Below, in pieces: positions 36,326 to 45,326 of a stretch of 64,000 nt of DNA. This DNA is from an uncultured Acetatifactor sp. (GTDB taxonomy: Bacteria > Bacillota > Clostridia > Lachnospirales > Lachnospiraceae). The translations under genes were made by a program, and so were the position numbers. The stretch spans positions 13,446 through 77,445 of the forward strand of contig CAJUTJ010000091.1 of assembly GCA_910589655.1 (NCBI GenBank), written 5' to 3'. A model generated the notes under the pieces. The model searched no databases. It worked only from the letters and a program-made list of their open reading frames with translations, and had not been told where the DNA came from. Position 1 is the first letter of the stretch. Every line of letters begins with the position of its first letter.

Positions 36326-36920
36326 ATCAGTTACCTCCAAAATTTAAGATAGCTCTATGGCACTAAATATTTATGGGAGTTTTCCGTGAACACTTTTGAA
36401 AAAAAGAATAAGGAACACCCACGAATCAGTATTAACAGCTACTGTCCCGCAGATGAAAGATTCCACTGTCACTTATGTGACCCGACTCCATGACTTATTG
36501 CCACGGTCTGTTCAGTTTGTACTGTAGACTTATATGCAGTGCAAAGAGTTCTCATAGAATATCATATGAATTACTGCGTGTCAAGATTATAATAATTATA
36601 TTTTCCTAAATTTTTTTATTAAGTTTATTTTCTTCTTGCCAATCGCTATAAAGTATGGTAAAGTTTAAAAAAGTATACTTTATACAATATTCCAAATACA
36701 GAAACGCGCTTTCCCGTATTCCAAGATACCATTTCATTGAACGGAAGAGACGCCTTTTGGCAGACTCTGTTCCCTTCAGAAAATTCATGCTTTCATATTC
36801 CAAAATCTGAAAGCAAGGGTTTTCCGGAATGAGGGCTCCTGAAAAATCTACCGGAGCGTGTTTGAAAATTGCTTTCTGACAGATATGCGTCACAATTTGG
36901 CTCAAATATACCGTGCAGAG
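36326..36920. other. long intergenic stretch, leader of the efflux gene
   Basis: No supported gene. The part nearest the efflux gene could be a structured leader: CTGTCCCGCAGATG and nearby arms pair locally, and a run of T follows GGGTGTTCCTTATTC on the minus strand. From 36855, GAGCGTGTTTGAAAA..GCTTTC recurs at 41187-41210, so it is a dispersed short repeat. The 99-codon open frame at 36606-36905 lacks a ribosome site and family signal. Confidence 0.4.
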
Positions 36921-37177
36921 GGGTATAAGGTTGAATAAAATGCGTATTCAACTTTTGATTTGAGTGCGCGCCGCAGCGCGCAGAGGGTATAAGGTTGAAT
37001 AAAAATGCGTATTCAACTTTTGATTTGAGTGCGCGCCGCAGCGCGCAGTGGGTATAAGGTTGAATAAAATGCGTATTCAACTTTTGATTTGAGTGCGCGC
37101 CGCAGCGCGCAGTGGGTATAAGGTTGAATAAAATGCGTATTCAACTTTTGATTTGAGTGCGCGCCGCAGCGCGCAGA
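36921..37177 (+). repeat. four tandem family A leader repeats
   Basis: Four units of 64, 65, 64 and 64 bases, nearly identical. Each holds GGTATAAG, an 8-bp hairpin GTTGAATA..TATTCAAC with loop near AAATGCG, TTTTGATTTGA, and a 7-bp hairpin TGCGCGC-CGCA-GCGCGCA. The last unit ends GAGGGTATAAAA right at the nitrilase ATG. RNA through the array would carry eight hairpins. No spacers or cas genes, so it is not CRISPR. Confidence 0.92.
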
Positions 37178-37187
37178 GGGTATAAAA

Positions 37188-38066
37188 ATGAACATTCTAA
37201 AAATTGCACTTTTACAAATAGTTCCATGTGACTCATTGGATAAAAATCTTGAGAAGGGAATTGACTATTGCAGAAAGGCAAAGGCATTAGGCGCCGACAT
37301 CGCATTATTTCCCGAAATGTGGAGCAACGGATATCGTATCTATGACCGGCCAGTAGACGAATGGAAAGCCGAAGCCATCTCCGTGGAAAGTGATTTTGTC
37401 AAAGCCTTCGGAGTCCTTGCCGGTGAAATCAATATGGCTGTAGGCATTACTCTCCTTGAAAAGTACGAAAATCACCCCAGAAATTCTATGGTTCTCTTTG
37501 ACCGGTTCGGCAGGCAGCAATTTACTTATGCCAAGGTACATACCTGTGATTTTGATGTTGAGCGGCACCTGACCCCCGGAGAAGATTTTCACGTCGCCTC
37601 GTTGGATACCGCCTGCGGAGAAGTAAAGGTAGGAGCCATGATCTGCTTTGACAGAGAGTTTCCCGAGAGCGCAAGAATACTGATGCTAAAGGGAGCAGAA
37701 TTGATTCTGGTTCCCAATGCATGTCCTATGGAACTCAACCGGCTTTCCCAACTCCGCGGCAGGGCATACGAAAATATGCTTGCCATTGCAACCTGCAATT
37801 ATCCGGCTTCCGTGCCCGACTGTAACGGCGGCTCCAATGTCTTTGACGGTGTGGCTTATCTTCCCGAACTAAAGGGTTCCCGGGACACCTGTATTCTTCA
37901 GGCAGGCAAAGATGAAGGCATCTATATTGCCGAACTGGATCTGGCACAGCTCCGCCGCTACCGTAACAGCGAAGTACACGGCAACGCTTACCGCCGTCCG
38001 GAGAAATACGGTATCTTAATTGATTCTAAAGTTGAGGAGCCGTTTGTTCGGGAAAAAGTGAGATAG
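37188..38066 (+). CDS. carbon-nitrogen hydrolase (nitrilase family)
   Basis: A 292-residue amidase/nitrilase-fold enzyme. The catalytic triad is visible: Glu in ALFPEMWSNGY, Lys in FTYAKVHTCDFD and Cys in GAMICFDREFPESARIL. Such enzymes cleave amides such as N-carbamoyl compounds or omega-amides; this one cannot be assigned. The gene stands alone, and its leader is the fourfold family A array, with GAGGG as the only ribosome site. Confidence 0.88.
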   Translation: MNILKIALLQIVPCDSLDKNLEKGIDYCRKAKALGADIALFPEMWSNGYRIYDRPVDEWKAEAISVESDFVKAFGVLAGEINMAVGITLLEKYENHPRNSMVLFDRFGRQQFTYAKVHTCDFDVERHLTPGEDFHVASLDTACGEVKVGAMICFDREFPESARILMLKGAELILVPNACPMELNRLSQLRGRAYENMLAIATCNYPASVPDCNGGSNVFDGVAYLPELKGSRDTCILQAGKDEGIYIAELDLAQLRRYRNSEVHGNAYRRPEKYGILIDSKVEEPFVREKVR

Positions 38067-38169
38067 TCAGTTACTGCAGAATGCCTGTTCTGTTGGATTC
38101 CGCAGTAATCACTGACAGAGGACAGAAAATTGATACGATGCTGTGGACAAGAATGGAAAAACAGTCCGG

Positions 38170-38610
38170 TTATTGGCCGTTATGGAACAATCCCCCAAAC
38201 CATTGCGCCAGCGAACTCAAATTTTCACTTACCTCCCTGATTCTGTCCGCAGCGTCATTCAGATTCTTCAGTGATTTGCTGATCTCCTCAGTATCCAGCC
38301 CTTCTATTGCCGAATTCAGCGCATCCACATCCAGTTCTCCTAATACATCCGACACCTGCTGCCAGTCCACGGTTTCCATGGATACATTAACATGCTCCAA
38401 GGTTTTGTTCAGACTCTCCACATTCAATTGTGATACCTGTTCCACCACAGGCTCACAGATTTCGGCCAGCTTCCTTACCTTTCCATATAAAAACAGCCCG
38501 CCCGCCAACAAACAGAGTGTCAGTACAGACAAAATCATACATATTATCCGTGTAAATTTTAATTCCTTCATCAATTGCCGCGTAACGGAATCCATTGCCA
38601 TATTATCCAT
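38170..38610 (-). CDS. small membrane-anchored coiled-coil protein
   Basis: A 146-residue protein with one transmembrane helix near residues 23-43 (IICMILSVLTLCLLAGGLFL). A long helical tail follows (VVEQVSQLNVESLNKTLEHV, DVDALNSAIEGLDTEEISKS, ADRIREVSENLSSLA), resembling DUF948-like or methyl-accepting coiled coils. No enzymatic motif. A family A leader with AGAGGTATAAG lies directly before the ATG. Function unknown. Confidence 0.7.
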   Translation of the reverse strand: MDNMAMDSVTRQLMKELKFTRIICMILSVLTLCLLAGGLFLYGKVRKLAEICEPVVEQVSQLNVESLNKTLEHVNVSMETVDWQQVSDVLGELDVDALNSAIEGLDTEEISKSLKNLNDAADRIREVSENLSSLAQWFGGLFHNGQ

Positions 38611-38692
38611 TCTTATACCTCTAGTGCGCTTAAAGAGGGATGTTTACACACCCTCTTACACACATACCAATCAATATTTAAAAGTTTAACTT
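38611..38692 (-). repeat. family A leader repeat, copy 6
   Basis: Minus strand: GGAAGTTAAACTT, AAATATTGATTGGTATGTGTG, hairpin AGAGGGTGTG..CATCCCTCT, GCGCACTAGAGGTATAAG, then the ATG of the coiled-coil gene. The GC-rich hairpin of other copies is replaced here by another stem. It abuts family B copy 3. Confidence 0.7.
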
Positions 38693-38793
38693 CCAAACTT
38701 CCAAACATGCCGCCAACGGCGGCACAAACAATTTATGAACTGGTGCAAGGCCGGAAGAACGCTGTTCTTGCGTTCTTCCCGGAATGACTTAGA
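38693..38793 (+). repeat. family B palindromic repeat, copy 3
   Basis: CCAAACATGCCGCCAACGGC, CAATTTATGAACTGGTGCA and hairpin AAGAACGC-TGTTCTT-GCGTTCTT, then GGAATGACTTAG. The GCCGCC-AAC-GGCGGC palindrome is also in copy 4. Confidence 0.7.
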
Positions 38794-38866
38794 TTTTCTT
38801 AGGTTGGGTACAAAGAGGGAGTGTTTACACCCCCTCTTTCCAACCTTAGAAAATCTTCATTCCGTT
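38794..38866. repeat. long nested inverted repeat
   Basis: AGATTTTCTTAGGTTGG pairs with CCAACCTTAGAAAATCT (17 positions, one T-T mismatch). Inside, AAAGAGGG pairs with CCCTCTTT around AGTGTTTACAC. The element lies just past the DNA glycosylase stop and could end transcription from both sides. It looks like part of a miniature palindromic element with family B. Confidence 0.75.
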
Positions 38867-38874
38867 CACACTTA

Positions 38875-39702
38875 CTACTTGGGATCTTCAAAATTCCTGC
38901 CTGCCAGTTCATAGTAAAATATGTATTGCTGCATTACTCCCTGAACTCCTTTATAATAGTCCATGGGAAAGCCCTTCTCATAGTGCTTCTGCAATGCCTG
39001 TCTGATATGTGTATCCACAGGAAATGCTTCCAGCTTGTGCAAGCCGAAAAGGCAGATGCAATCCGCCACCTTTTCCCCTACTCCGAATAATTGCAGCAGT
39101 CCTTCCCGCGCCTCCTTATATGACGCCTTTCCGATATAGTCTAAATCACATTTTCCCTCCGCCACGCTCCTTGCCGTCCGTACCACATACTTACTGCGAT
39201 AGCCCAGATTACATGCCATCAGCGCATTCTCCTCCAGCCCAGCCAATGCCTCCGGAATGGGGAAAGCATGAAATGTACTGCCGTGGATATTTGTAAGCTT
39301 TTCTCCATAGTGCACACAGATATTTTCAATGCACCGACGAATTCTCACAATATTATTCTGCTGCGAAATCAAAAAAGAAACGATCATTTCCCAGAGATCC
39401 TGATGCAGTATTCTGATACCCTTGCCAAAATCCGCAGCATTCTTTAAATATACGTCCTCCGGCGCAATTCTCTCTATATAAGAAGCATAGTTTTCCTTGA
39501 GGTCAAAATATTGTTCCCAAAAATCATAAAATTCCGTTTCGTCACAATGAAAGACACATTCCGCCCCTTGCCGCTCCAGCGTCAGGTAACGCTGTCCGGC
39601 AATCACAGAATACAACCCCTCCGATTCTTCTTTCATGCGGAAGCACTGGCCCGACCGCAAGATTTGCGCCGGATCAAAATTTTCCGTCTTCAGCCTTATC
39701 AT
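38875..39702 (-). CDS. 8-oxoguanine DNA glycosylase (Ogg-type)
   Basis: Base-excision repair glycosylase of 275 residues. The N-terminal domain begins LKTENFDPAQILRSGQCFRM. The catalytic part has VSFLISQQNNIVRIR, the helix-hairpin-helix LLQLFGVGEKVADCICLFG, a catalytic Asp in AFPVDTHIRQAL, and an AlkA/Ogg1 layout. It removes oxidised guanine and nicks the strand. It is a single gene. Confidence 0.9.
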   Translation of the reverse strand: MIRLKTENFDPAQILRSGQCFRMKEESEGLYSVIAGQRYLTLERQGAECVFHCDETEFYDFWEQYFDLKENYASYIERIAPEDVYLKNAADFGKGIRILHQDLWEMIVSFLISQQNNIVRIRRCIENICVHYGEKLTNIHGSTFHAFPIPEALAGLEENALMACNLGYRSKYVVRTARSVAEGKCDLDYIGKASYKEAREGLLQLFGVGEKVADCICLFGLHKLEAFPVDTHIRQALQKHYEKGFPMDYYKGVQGVMQQYIFYYELAGRNFEDPK

Positions 39703-39936
39703 ATAGTAATATCCTATTCTAATGAAACTCCCCTACATCCTACCCGCTGTCATACGGGAAAGCCGGTGAATTTCTTGGATGTACAATTGAATTTGTCCTT
39801 TTATTATTTGGTTCCGAAAGTATTAACTCACTATATCACAGTGTACAGACTTTTTCAAGAATTACCCTGACAAAGCTGCACAATCTCTCGAAACCTCCCC
39901 GAAAAATACATATGGACCTCATAAATAGACAACTAT

Positions 39937-40160
39937 GTTCTCTCAAAAGGCAGTTATGTTTTCTTAAAAAGCAGCTATGTTCTCTTAAAAGGCAGTTATG
40001 TTTTCTTAAAAGGCAGCTTATTTCTCTTAAAAGACAGCTATGTTCTCTTAAAAGGTAGCTTATTTCTCTTAAAAGACAGCTTATTTCTCTTAAAAGACAG
40101 TTTATTTCTCTTAAAAGACAGTTTATTTCTCTCAAAAGGCTGCTTATTTCTCCCAAAAAT
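39937..40160. repeat. 21-bp minisatellite
   Basis: Ten full copies and a partial copy of a 21-base unit of the form TTTCTCTTAAAAGACAGCTTA, with two subtypes (GTTTTC.. and TTTCTC..). The minus strand stays open and would read heptads of LLREISC type. However, it has only a TTG start, no ribosome site and no gene partner, so it is treated as noncoding. Copy number is likely variable. Confidence 0.88.
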
Positions 40161-40279
40161 GCATTTGTAAAGTCAGCTTTAATACGCTATATTGTAACTA
40201 ATCATATTTTTTCTAATGAGACAGCTACGTGTCATATTGAATATGCTATAGTTTATTTACAGCTAAAGGAGCGGTTACG

Positions 40280-41188
40280 ATGCAGATTGAGCGGTTGGTT
40301 CAGATGGTTTTTTATATAGTCAATCACGGACACGTTACGGCAAAAGAATTATCCGATTTTTTTCATGTATCGACAAGAACAATTTATCGGGATATAAACA
40401 CTTTGACGATTGCGGGAATTCCAATATTGTCTGCGAAGGGAACCGGTGGGGGGATCTCCTTAATGGACGGATACACCATTGACAAGTCACTATTATCCAA
40501 AGGGGAACAGCAGAGCGTCTTTCAAGGTTTGCAAATATTGCAGGCTGCCAAGTATCCCGACGCAGAAACGGCATTAAGTAAAATCAGCGCTGTTTTCCGA
40601 AACGCATTGGAGCCTAAATGGCTTGCCGTTGATTTTTCATATTGGGGAAGCGATGAAAAGGAAAAGATAAAAATATCGGATTTGCAATATGCTATTCTAA
40701 ATAAGCATGTGATTACATTCCACTACTTCAATTCCGAATGTAATAAATCGGAAAGAGCAATAGAACCTTTGCAGCTGGTTTTTAAATCCCATGCATGGTA
40801 CATTGTCGGATATTGCAGGTACAAAAAAGAAATCAGAACGTTTCGTCTCTCCAGAATCAAGCATCTTCAAATTGTTCCGGAAATTTTTGAGCGGGAATTA
40901 CCGCCGGACTATTCCCTGACGTCCGAATGCAAAGGAGAATATAAGATTCCCGTCCTAAAATTAAAATTTTCACCTGAAATTGCATACAGGCTATTTGATG
41001 AATTCCAAGAGAACCAAGTCCGCCTAGGTGATGACGGAAATTATTATGTCTCGGCTCCATATGAATTAAATAACTGGACGATTCATTATCTTTTGTCTTT
41101 CGGAAAGCATGTGGAGATTATAGAACCGGAAACCGCCCGCAATATGCTCCGGAAAAGGGCTGCTGAAATTGTGAATATCTATTCCTAG
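40280..41188 (+). CDS. YafY-type HTH and WYL regulator
   Basis: A 302-residue regulator. The DeoR-like helix-turn-helix comes first (HVTAKELSDFFHVSTRTIYR then DINTLTIAGIPILSAKG). The WYL domain follows (SERAIEPLQLVFKSHAWYIV then GYCRYKKEIRTFRLSRIKHL), and a C-terminal WCX domain ends it. AAAGGAG precedes the ATG. It may control the downstream YciI gene or itself; no operator was found. Confidence 0.9.
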   Translation: MQIERLVQMVFYIVNHGHVTAKELSDFFHVSTRTIYRDINTLTIAGIPILSAKGTGGGISLMDGYTIDKSLLSKGEQQSVFQGLQILQAAKYPDAETALSKISAVFRNALEPKWLAVDFSYWGSDEKEKIKISDLQYAILNKHVITFHYFNSECNKSERAIEPLQLVFKSHAWYIVGYCRYKKEIRTFRLSRIKHLQIVPEIFERELPPDYSLTSECKGEYKIPVLKLKFSPEIAYRLFDEFQENQVRLGDDGNYYVSAPYELNNWTIHYLLSFGKHVEIIEPETARNMLRKRAAEIVNIYS

Positions 41189-41426
41189 AGCGTGTTTGAA
41201 AATGCTTTCTTTGGAGGACAGACCGCAAAGCGAGACAAGCAAACCGGGAAAATAATTTTTCAAACAGGCTTTAATGTTCACGTTATCTGCGGCGATATTA
41301 CACAATTTTTTACCGACACGAAGGAAGGAGGCGATTTTCTGCCATCTGGATAGGCATAGCAAACAGCATTTTATTCCCAAAACTATAATTTAAAACGCGC
41401 TCTAAAGTGCGCTCGGAGGTATATGC

Positions 41427-41726
41427 ATGGAAAAATGGTTATATGTAATGACAATAAAAAAAGGAAAATCCTATAATAAAGTGACGAAAGCCGTAATCAC
41501 AAGGCATGTGGAAAACTTAAAAAAATTGGATTCCGAAGGCAAAATTGAGCTTTGCGGCCCCTTCAAGGGTTATCCCGGTGTTGCCGGTATGGTCATTTTT
41601 AAAACAGAAAGCTATGAAGAAGCCGAAGCTTTGTGTAAGTTGGAGCCGCTTGTTGCCGAGGGTTATGCAACGTATATTCTTGCTTCCCTACAGGTAGCCG
41701 ACAAGGATAATAACTATTTACTTTAG
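41427..41726 (+). CDS. YciI-like protein
   Basis: A 99-residue protein of the dimeric alpha/beta-barrel YCII type, with WLYVMTIKKGKSY, AVITRHVENLKKLDSEGKIE, GYPGVAGMVIFKT and CKLEPLVAEGYATY. His in the VITRHV segment and Asp/Glu further on are usual in the family. A GCGC hairpin like the end of family A and CGGAGG lie just before the ATG. Function unknown; homologues are tied to small-molecule modification. Confidence 0.75.
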   Translation: MEKWLYVMTIKKGKSYNKVTKAVITRHVENLKKLDSEGKIELCGPFKGYPGVAGMVIFKTESYEEAEALCKLEPLVAEGYATYILASLQVADKDNNYLL

Positions 41727-41780
41727 CTCATGTTTAAAATACTCTCTCTAAAGTGTACGTCACCCCTTGGAGATGTATGT

Positions 41781-41829
41781 CTCAATTTAGGAGAGACCGC
41801 GGGACAGCGCCTCCTAAATTGAGGCGCTG
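41781..41829. terminator. two competing hairpins between convergent genes
   Basis: CTCAATTTAGGAG (41781-41793) pairs perfectly with CTCCTAAATTGAG (41811-41823). Alternatively CAGCGCCTC (41805-41813) pairs perfectly with GAGGCGCTG (41821-41829). The two folds share bases and exclude each other. They lie between the YciI stop and the helicase stop, so termination is the simplest role, though there is no clear U tract. Confidence 0.5.
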
Positions 41830-41901
41830 CAGGCCGCAAAGCGGACTCTCGAAAAGCCGGCCCGCAAAATTCTAATTGCACCGGTAATACCGTAAACAGC
41901 A

Positions 41902-44900
41902 TCAATGTCTCACAGAAAAATAACGAAGCAAAATCTCTTTGATATGGTTATAGCGTCTGGCATAAGAATTTTCCACGCGAATAATCTGCATATTATGTGC
42001 ACGGCAGATTTCGTTTTTCTTCCGGTCGCGGTTCTTTACCGCCTCATCTTCAAAATGCTCTTTTCCGTCCAGCTCAATTGCCAACACAGGAATGCTCTCC
42101 CCTCCCTGACGTTCGTACACCACAAAGTCAAAACGCCCCGTATAAAACAGATCACTGTAATTGATATTATTCTGAAAAACCTGTGAGATAGGCACCTCTT
42201 TTTTTACCTCAAAACGGCTCTGGGTGAGCCAGATATTTTCCAGCGCATGAGTCAGATTCGCCAGAAACGCTTCCTCCGTCGCCGTGCTGAAAGGCTTTAC
42301 CCCCAATGCTCTGGAATTGGCTTGCTTTCCGGTGACTTGGGACTGTCCGTTCCGTTTCACATATTCCACAAGCTCAAACAAGTCATCTTCACCGGCTTTC
42401 TGGTGCAGCCGCGCCAAATTCCGGGAATCCGAAAGCACAATCAACTTTTCTCTTGCGCGGGATGTAGCCACATTGATCAGCTCTTTATTGTTTTTCAGCC
42501 ATTCATAGGTTCCGGCCTGTGTCTGGTCGGTAATGGCCGTGGAAAACAGTACCACATCCTTCTCATCCCCCTGAAAAGCATGAACCGTGCCGCATACTAC
42601 ATTTTGCAGTTTCTCCCGCCGTATGGCTTCCTCGATCAGCTTCTTCTGATTGACAAAAGGCGTGATAACCCCTATAGCCTTTCCCTGATTCCCCTTTGCA
42701 TACCGGACAATCTCCTCCACCTCCCGGTCAGCCGTATTTTTATTTCTCCCGGGATTGCTCTTTACATCCATATATACAAGGGGCTGCCGTTCCGTGCTGC
42801 CGGAGCAGATGTTCAGCTTGGAATTATAATATTTTTGATTGTTAAATTCTATGATTTTGCGGTTGCAGCGATAATGATTGTGCAGAAGCACTTCATCGCT
42901 CACCGCATCGCAGGCCAGAAAAGTTTTATAAATAGAATTCTTCCTGTAATCATATTCCTCCGCCACATGATATTTTTTCCGCAGCTTCTGATTCGCCATC
43001 TCGTCCAGCAGAATGACCGGATTCAGCTGCTGGGGATCTCCCACCAGCATCAGGTTTTCCCCTCGCACAATAGGGACAAGAGAAACAGCCGTATTGCACT
43101 GGCTGGCTTCGTCTATCACCGTCATGTCAAACATCGGCTCCGGCCCCCCCAGCTTATGGGCGGAAATGCAGGTGGTAATCATAACCGGAAATATCCTTTG
43201 CAGCTTTTTTACATGCTCCGTCTTACTGAGGTATTTGTTGAAACTGGCCACCTGCGTTTCCGGATTTTCCTCAAATAAAATATACCGCAGCTCCTTGTAC
43301 TTTTCCTCGTCAAGCCTTTTGATATAGCGTGCGGATGTATAAAAAAGGTATTTATACAGTTCTTCCAAGTTCTGGTCCAGCAAGGCAAGAGCCTCTCTGT
43401 CCGTCACTTCCCCCAAAGCGCCCAGCTTGTCCTGAACCTGTTTTAACTGCCGTCCCTGAAGGTCTGCCTGAAAGGAAACCATTTCCAGAGAAGCTTTTAC
43501 CCGGTTCTGGTATTCCACCATACGGTTCAGCGTTTCCTGCCGCTCTTTTAAGTCCAGTATATCCTCATATCTTTTCAGCAGGCTTGACAGCCTTTTGGCG
43601 CGGGCGATCCTGTCGTCTTTGTTTCTGTCCAGAGTGGATTCAAATACGGTGATTGTCTGCACCTGCGCATATACGTTTTGAATATATTTAATTGCTTCCT
43701 TTACCTTATCCACATTTCCCACACGAAGCACGGGAAACGGTATCTTTCTCCCCCTATATTCCATTTGAAGCAGCTTTTCAAATACACTGTTAATAGGATG
43801 ATTATTGTAGGAGGCAAAGAGAACGGTTCTTTCATTGAAAAAGGCGGTCACTATGGTATTGATAATCGTGTTTGTCTTACCCGTGCCGGGAGGCCCCTGA
43901 ATATACGCCACCGGATATTTCATAGCGTTATTGATTGCCAGAAGCTGATCCAGATTAATCTTCGCATCAATCAGGGTAATGGGATACTCCTTCCGCCTTA
44001 TGGGACGACTCAATAAATCCCCGAAAAATGCTTTTATCGGCACTGTGGCTTTTCCTTCATTGTATTTATCAATAATGGCTCTGTATTCCCGATGCAGATC
44101 CAACGCCACCTCCATCCCCAGCCCGATTACATAGGGCATATCGTCCACGCCCATAACCTGTTTGATATGCTTTGTCACGCAGTCCTTGATCCGCTCCTGA
44201 TTCGCCTCGAAGTCCTTTAAAAGCTCATATTCCTCCGCATCCAGATACTTTCGGATATTCTCTTTTGTCTCCCCGAAGGCAAACTCCGTACAGATGGTAA
44301 TCTCATCATCCGGCCGCAGAACCTTGTCCTTTATGTCAAGCTGCAGCTTCCGGTATGCCAGCACATACAGTCCCTTCTGCGTATGTATGCTTAAGACGTT
44401 CATGGCAAGCTGCTGGATCACAAGCTTTCCGTCCTTTCTCTCCCTCTCTTCCATTTTATATTGGAAGTTCTTCACAATCACCCGGAACTGCTCGTCAGTG
44501 AGCTGATAACTCTCTCCGGAAAAGCTTTCCCTGTCCAAATACTGAACCAGCTCAAAGTCAGAATAATAGGGAGTAGCATCCATACGGTTACACATCTCCA
44601 AATAATTCAGAATCTTTAAGTTGGCTACATTATCAAACAAAGCTTTATATTTATGAGGATTTAAATAGATATCCCTCACAAGGCCGGAATTAACCGGACA
44701 ATAAGTGCCCTCGACCACCTGAGAGGAAAGGATGGAGTCTACATAAATGGTATCATAAGAATCCGTTGTAAATTTGCTCAAATGCAGACCGTCCACGGAC
44801 AGTGTGCGCTTAGCCGCATTTAAGCCGCGGATTCCTATCCAATATTTAGTAATCTTGTCTTCCCTATTTTTGTATTCTATTTTCAGCCATTTTCCTTCAT

Positions 44901-44937
44901 GGATGGCCCGGAAAATATCGTGGCAAATGTTGTTCAT
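41902..44937 (-). CDS. WYL-like domain, SF1 helicase and DUF2726 nuclease fusion
   Basis: A 1011-residue protein. Residues about 8-80 resemble a WYL domain (IHEGKWLKIEYKNREDKITK then TLSVDGLHLSKFTTDSYDTI). The superfamily 1 helicase core has Walker A GPPGTGKT at 348-355, DEASQCN with GDPQQLNPV (Walker B region), NHYRCNRKIIEF and NVATSRAREKL. The C-terminal about 100 residues resemble DUF2726/PD-(D/E)XK nucleases (GRFDFVVYERQGG, LAIELDGKEHFED, QIIRVEN). Similar helicase-nuclease fusions occur in defence and in nucleic-acid clearance. A fused ligand-sensing WYL-like part is uncommon. The gene stands alone. Confidence 0.85.
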   Translation of the reverse strand: MNNICHDIFRAIHEGKWLKIEYKNREDKITKYWIGIRGLNAAKRTLSVDGLHLSKFTTDSYDTIYVDSILSSQVVEGTYCPVNSGLVRDIYLNPHKYKALFDNVANLKILNYLEMCNRMDATPYYSDFELVQYLDRESFSGESYQLTDEQFRVIVKNFQYKMEERERKDGKLVIQQLAMNVLSIHTQKGLYVLAYRKLQLDIKDKVLRPDDEITICTEFAFGETKENIRKYLDAEEYELLKDFEANQERIKDCVTKHIKQVMGVDDMPYVIGLGMEVALDLHREYRAIIDKYNEGKATVPIKAFFGDLLSRPIRRKEYPITLIDAKINLDQLLAINNAMKYPVAYIQGPPGTGKTNTIINTIVTAFFNERTVLFASYNNHPINSVFEKLLQMEYRGRKIPFPVLRVGNVDKVKEAIKYIQNVYAQVQTITVFESTLDRNKDDRIARAKRLSSLLKRYEDILDLKERQETLNRMVEYQNRVKASLEMVSFQADLQGRQLKQVQDKLGALGEVTDREALALLDQNLEELYKYLFYTSARYIKRLDEEKYKELRYILFEENPETQVASFNKYLSKTEHVKKLQRIFPVMITTCISAHKLGGPEPMFDMTVIDEASQCNTAVSLVPIVRGENLMLVGDPQQLNPVILLDEMANQKLRKKYHVAEEYDYRKNSIYKTFLACDAVSDEVLLHNHYRCNRKIIEFNNQKYYNSKLNICSGSTERQPLVYMDVKSNPGRNKNTADREVEEIVRYAKGNQGKAIGVITPFVNQKKLIEEAIRREKLQNVVCGTVHAFQGDEKDVVLFSTAITDQTQAGTYEWLKNNKELINVATSRAREKLIVLSDSRNLARLHQKAGEDDLFELVEYVKRNGQSQVTGKQANSRALGVKPFSTATEEAFLANLTHALENIWLTQSRFEVKKEVPISQVFQNNINYSDLFYTGRFDFVVYERQGGESIPVLAIELDGKEHFEDEAVKNRDRKKNEICRAHNMQIIRVENSYARRYNHIKEILLRYFSVRH

Positions 44938-45157
44938 AACGGCTCCCGGTGTAAATTTCTTCCATTACAGACTAGCACTTTTTCAGCCAATAGTAAATAT
45001 GATATTTGCCGCCAATCATATAACCCGATGTCTCCCACGGGAAACCGCTGTTTCTAAACAAACATACTGATATGTCTGCCGGACGACTGCTTTTTTCTTT
45101 TGCCGTCGTCCGGCAGACATTATATTAGGTTTTCCATAGTGGCCAATTCGCTCATTC

Positions 45158-45325
45158 CTATAATTCGCTGATTATTTCAGTAATTTCCATGTTGTGGATA
45201 CGCTTTGCCGGAGCATGAACCGCGGCAATAGCGGCAACGATGGAAAACACAACAATAATGGCAGACAGTTCTATCGGCAAGCTCCACGAAGTTCCAAAAT
45301 ACCGCGCAAGCAGCCTGATATGCAG
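45158..45325 (-). pseudogene. C-terminal remnant of FtsX-like ABC permease
   Basis: The minus strand encodes about 55 residues: HIRLLARYFGTSWSLPIELS, a hydrophobic helix (IIVVFSIVAAIAAVH) and APAKRIHNMEITEIISEL-stop. This is the usual end of FtsX/MacB-type permeases. The rest of the gene is absent, replaced by a broken HTH gene. Confidence 0.6.
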
Positions 45326-45326
45326 A

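Noticed and set aside
36606..36905. Open frame of 99 codons upstream of the family A array
   Set aside because: No ribosome site, odd composition, no family signal, and it overlaps a dispersed short repeat.
36921..37177. CRISPR array
   Set aside because: Units are tandem with no unique spacers, there are no cas genes, and single copies occur elsewhere as gene leaders.
39836..40156. Protein of LLREISC heptads on the minus strand
   Set aside because: TTG start without ribosome site. The open frame follows from the 21-base repeat period.
42247..43278. 343-codon open frame opposite the helicase
   Set aside because: Shadow of the helicase gene, with no recognisable motif.
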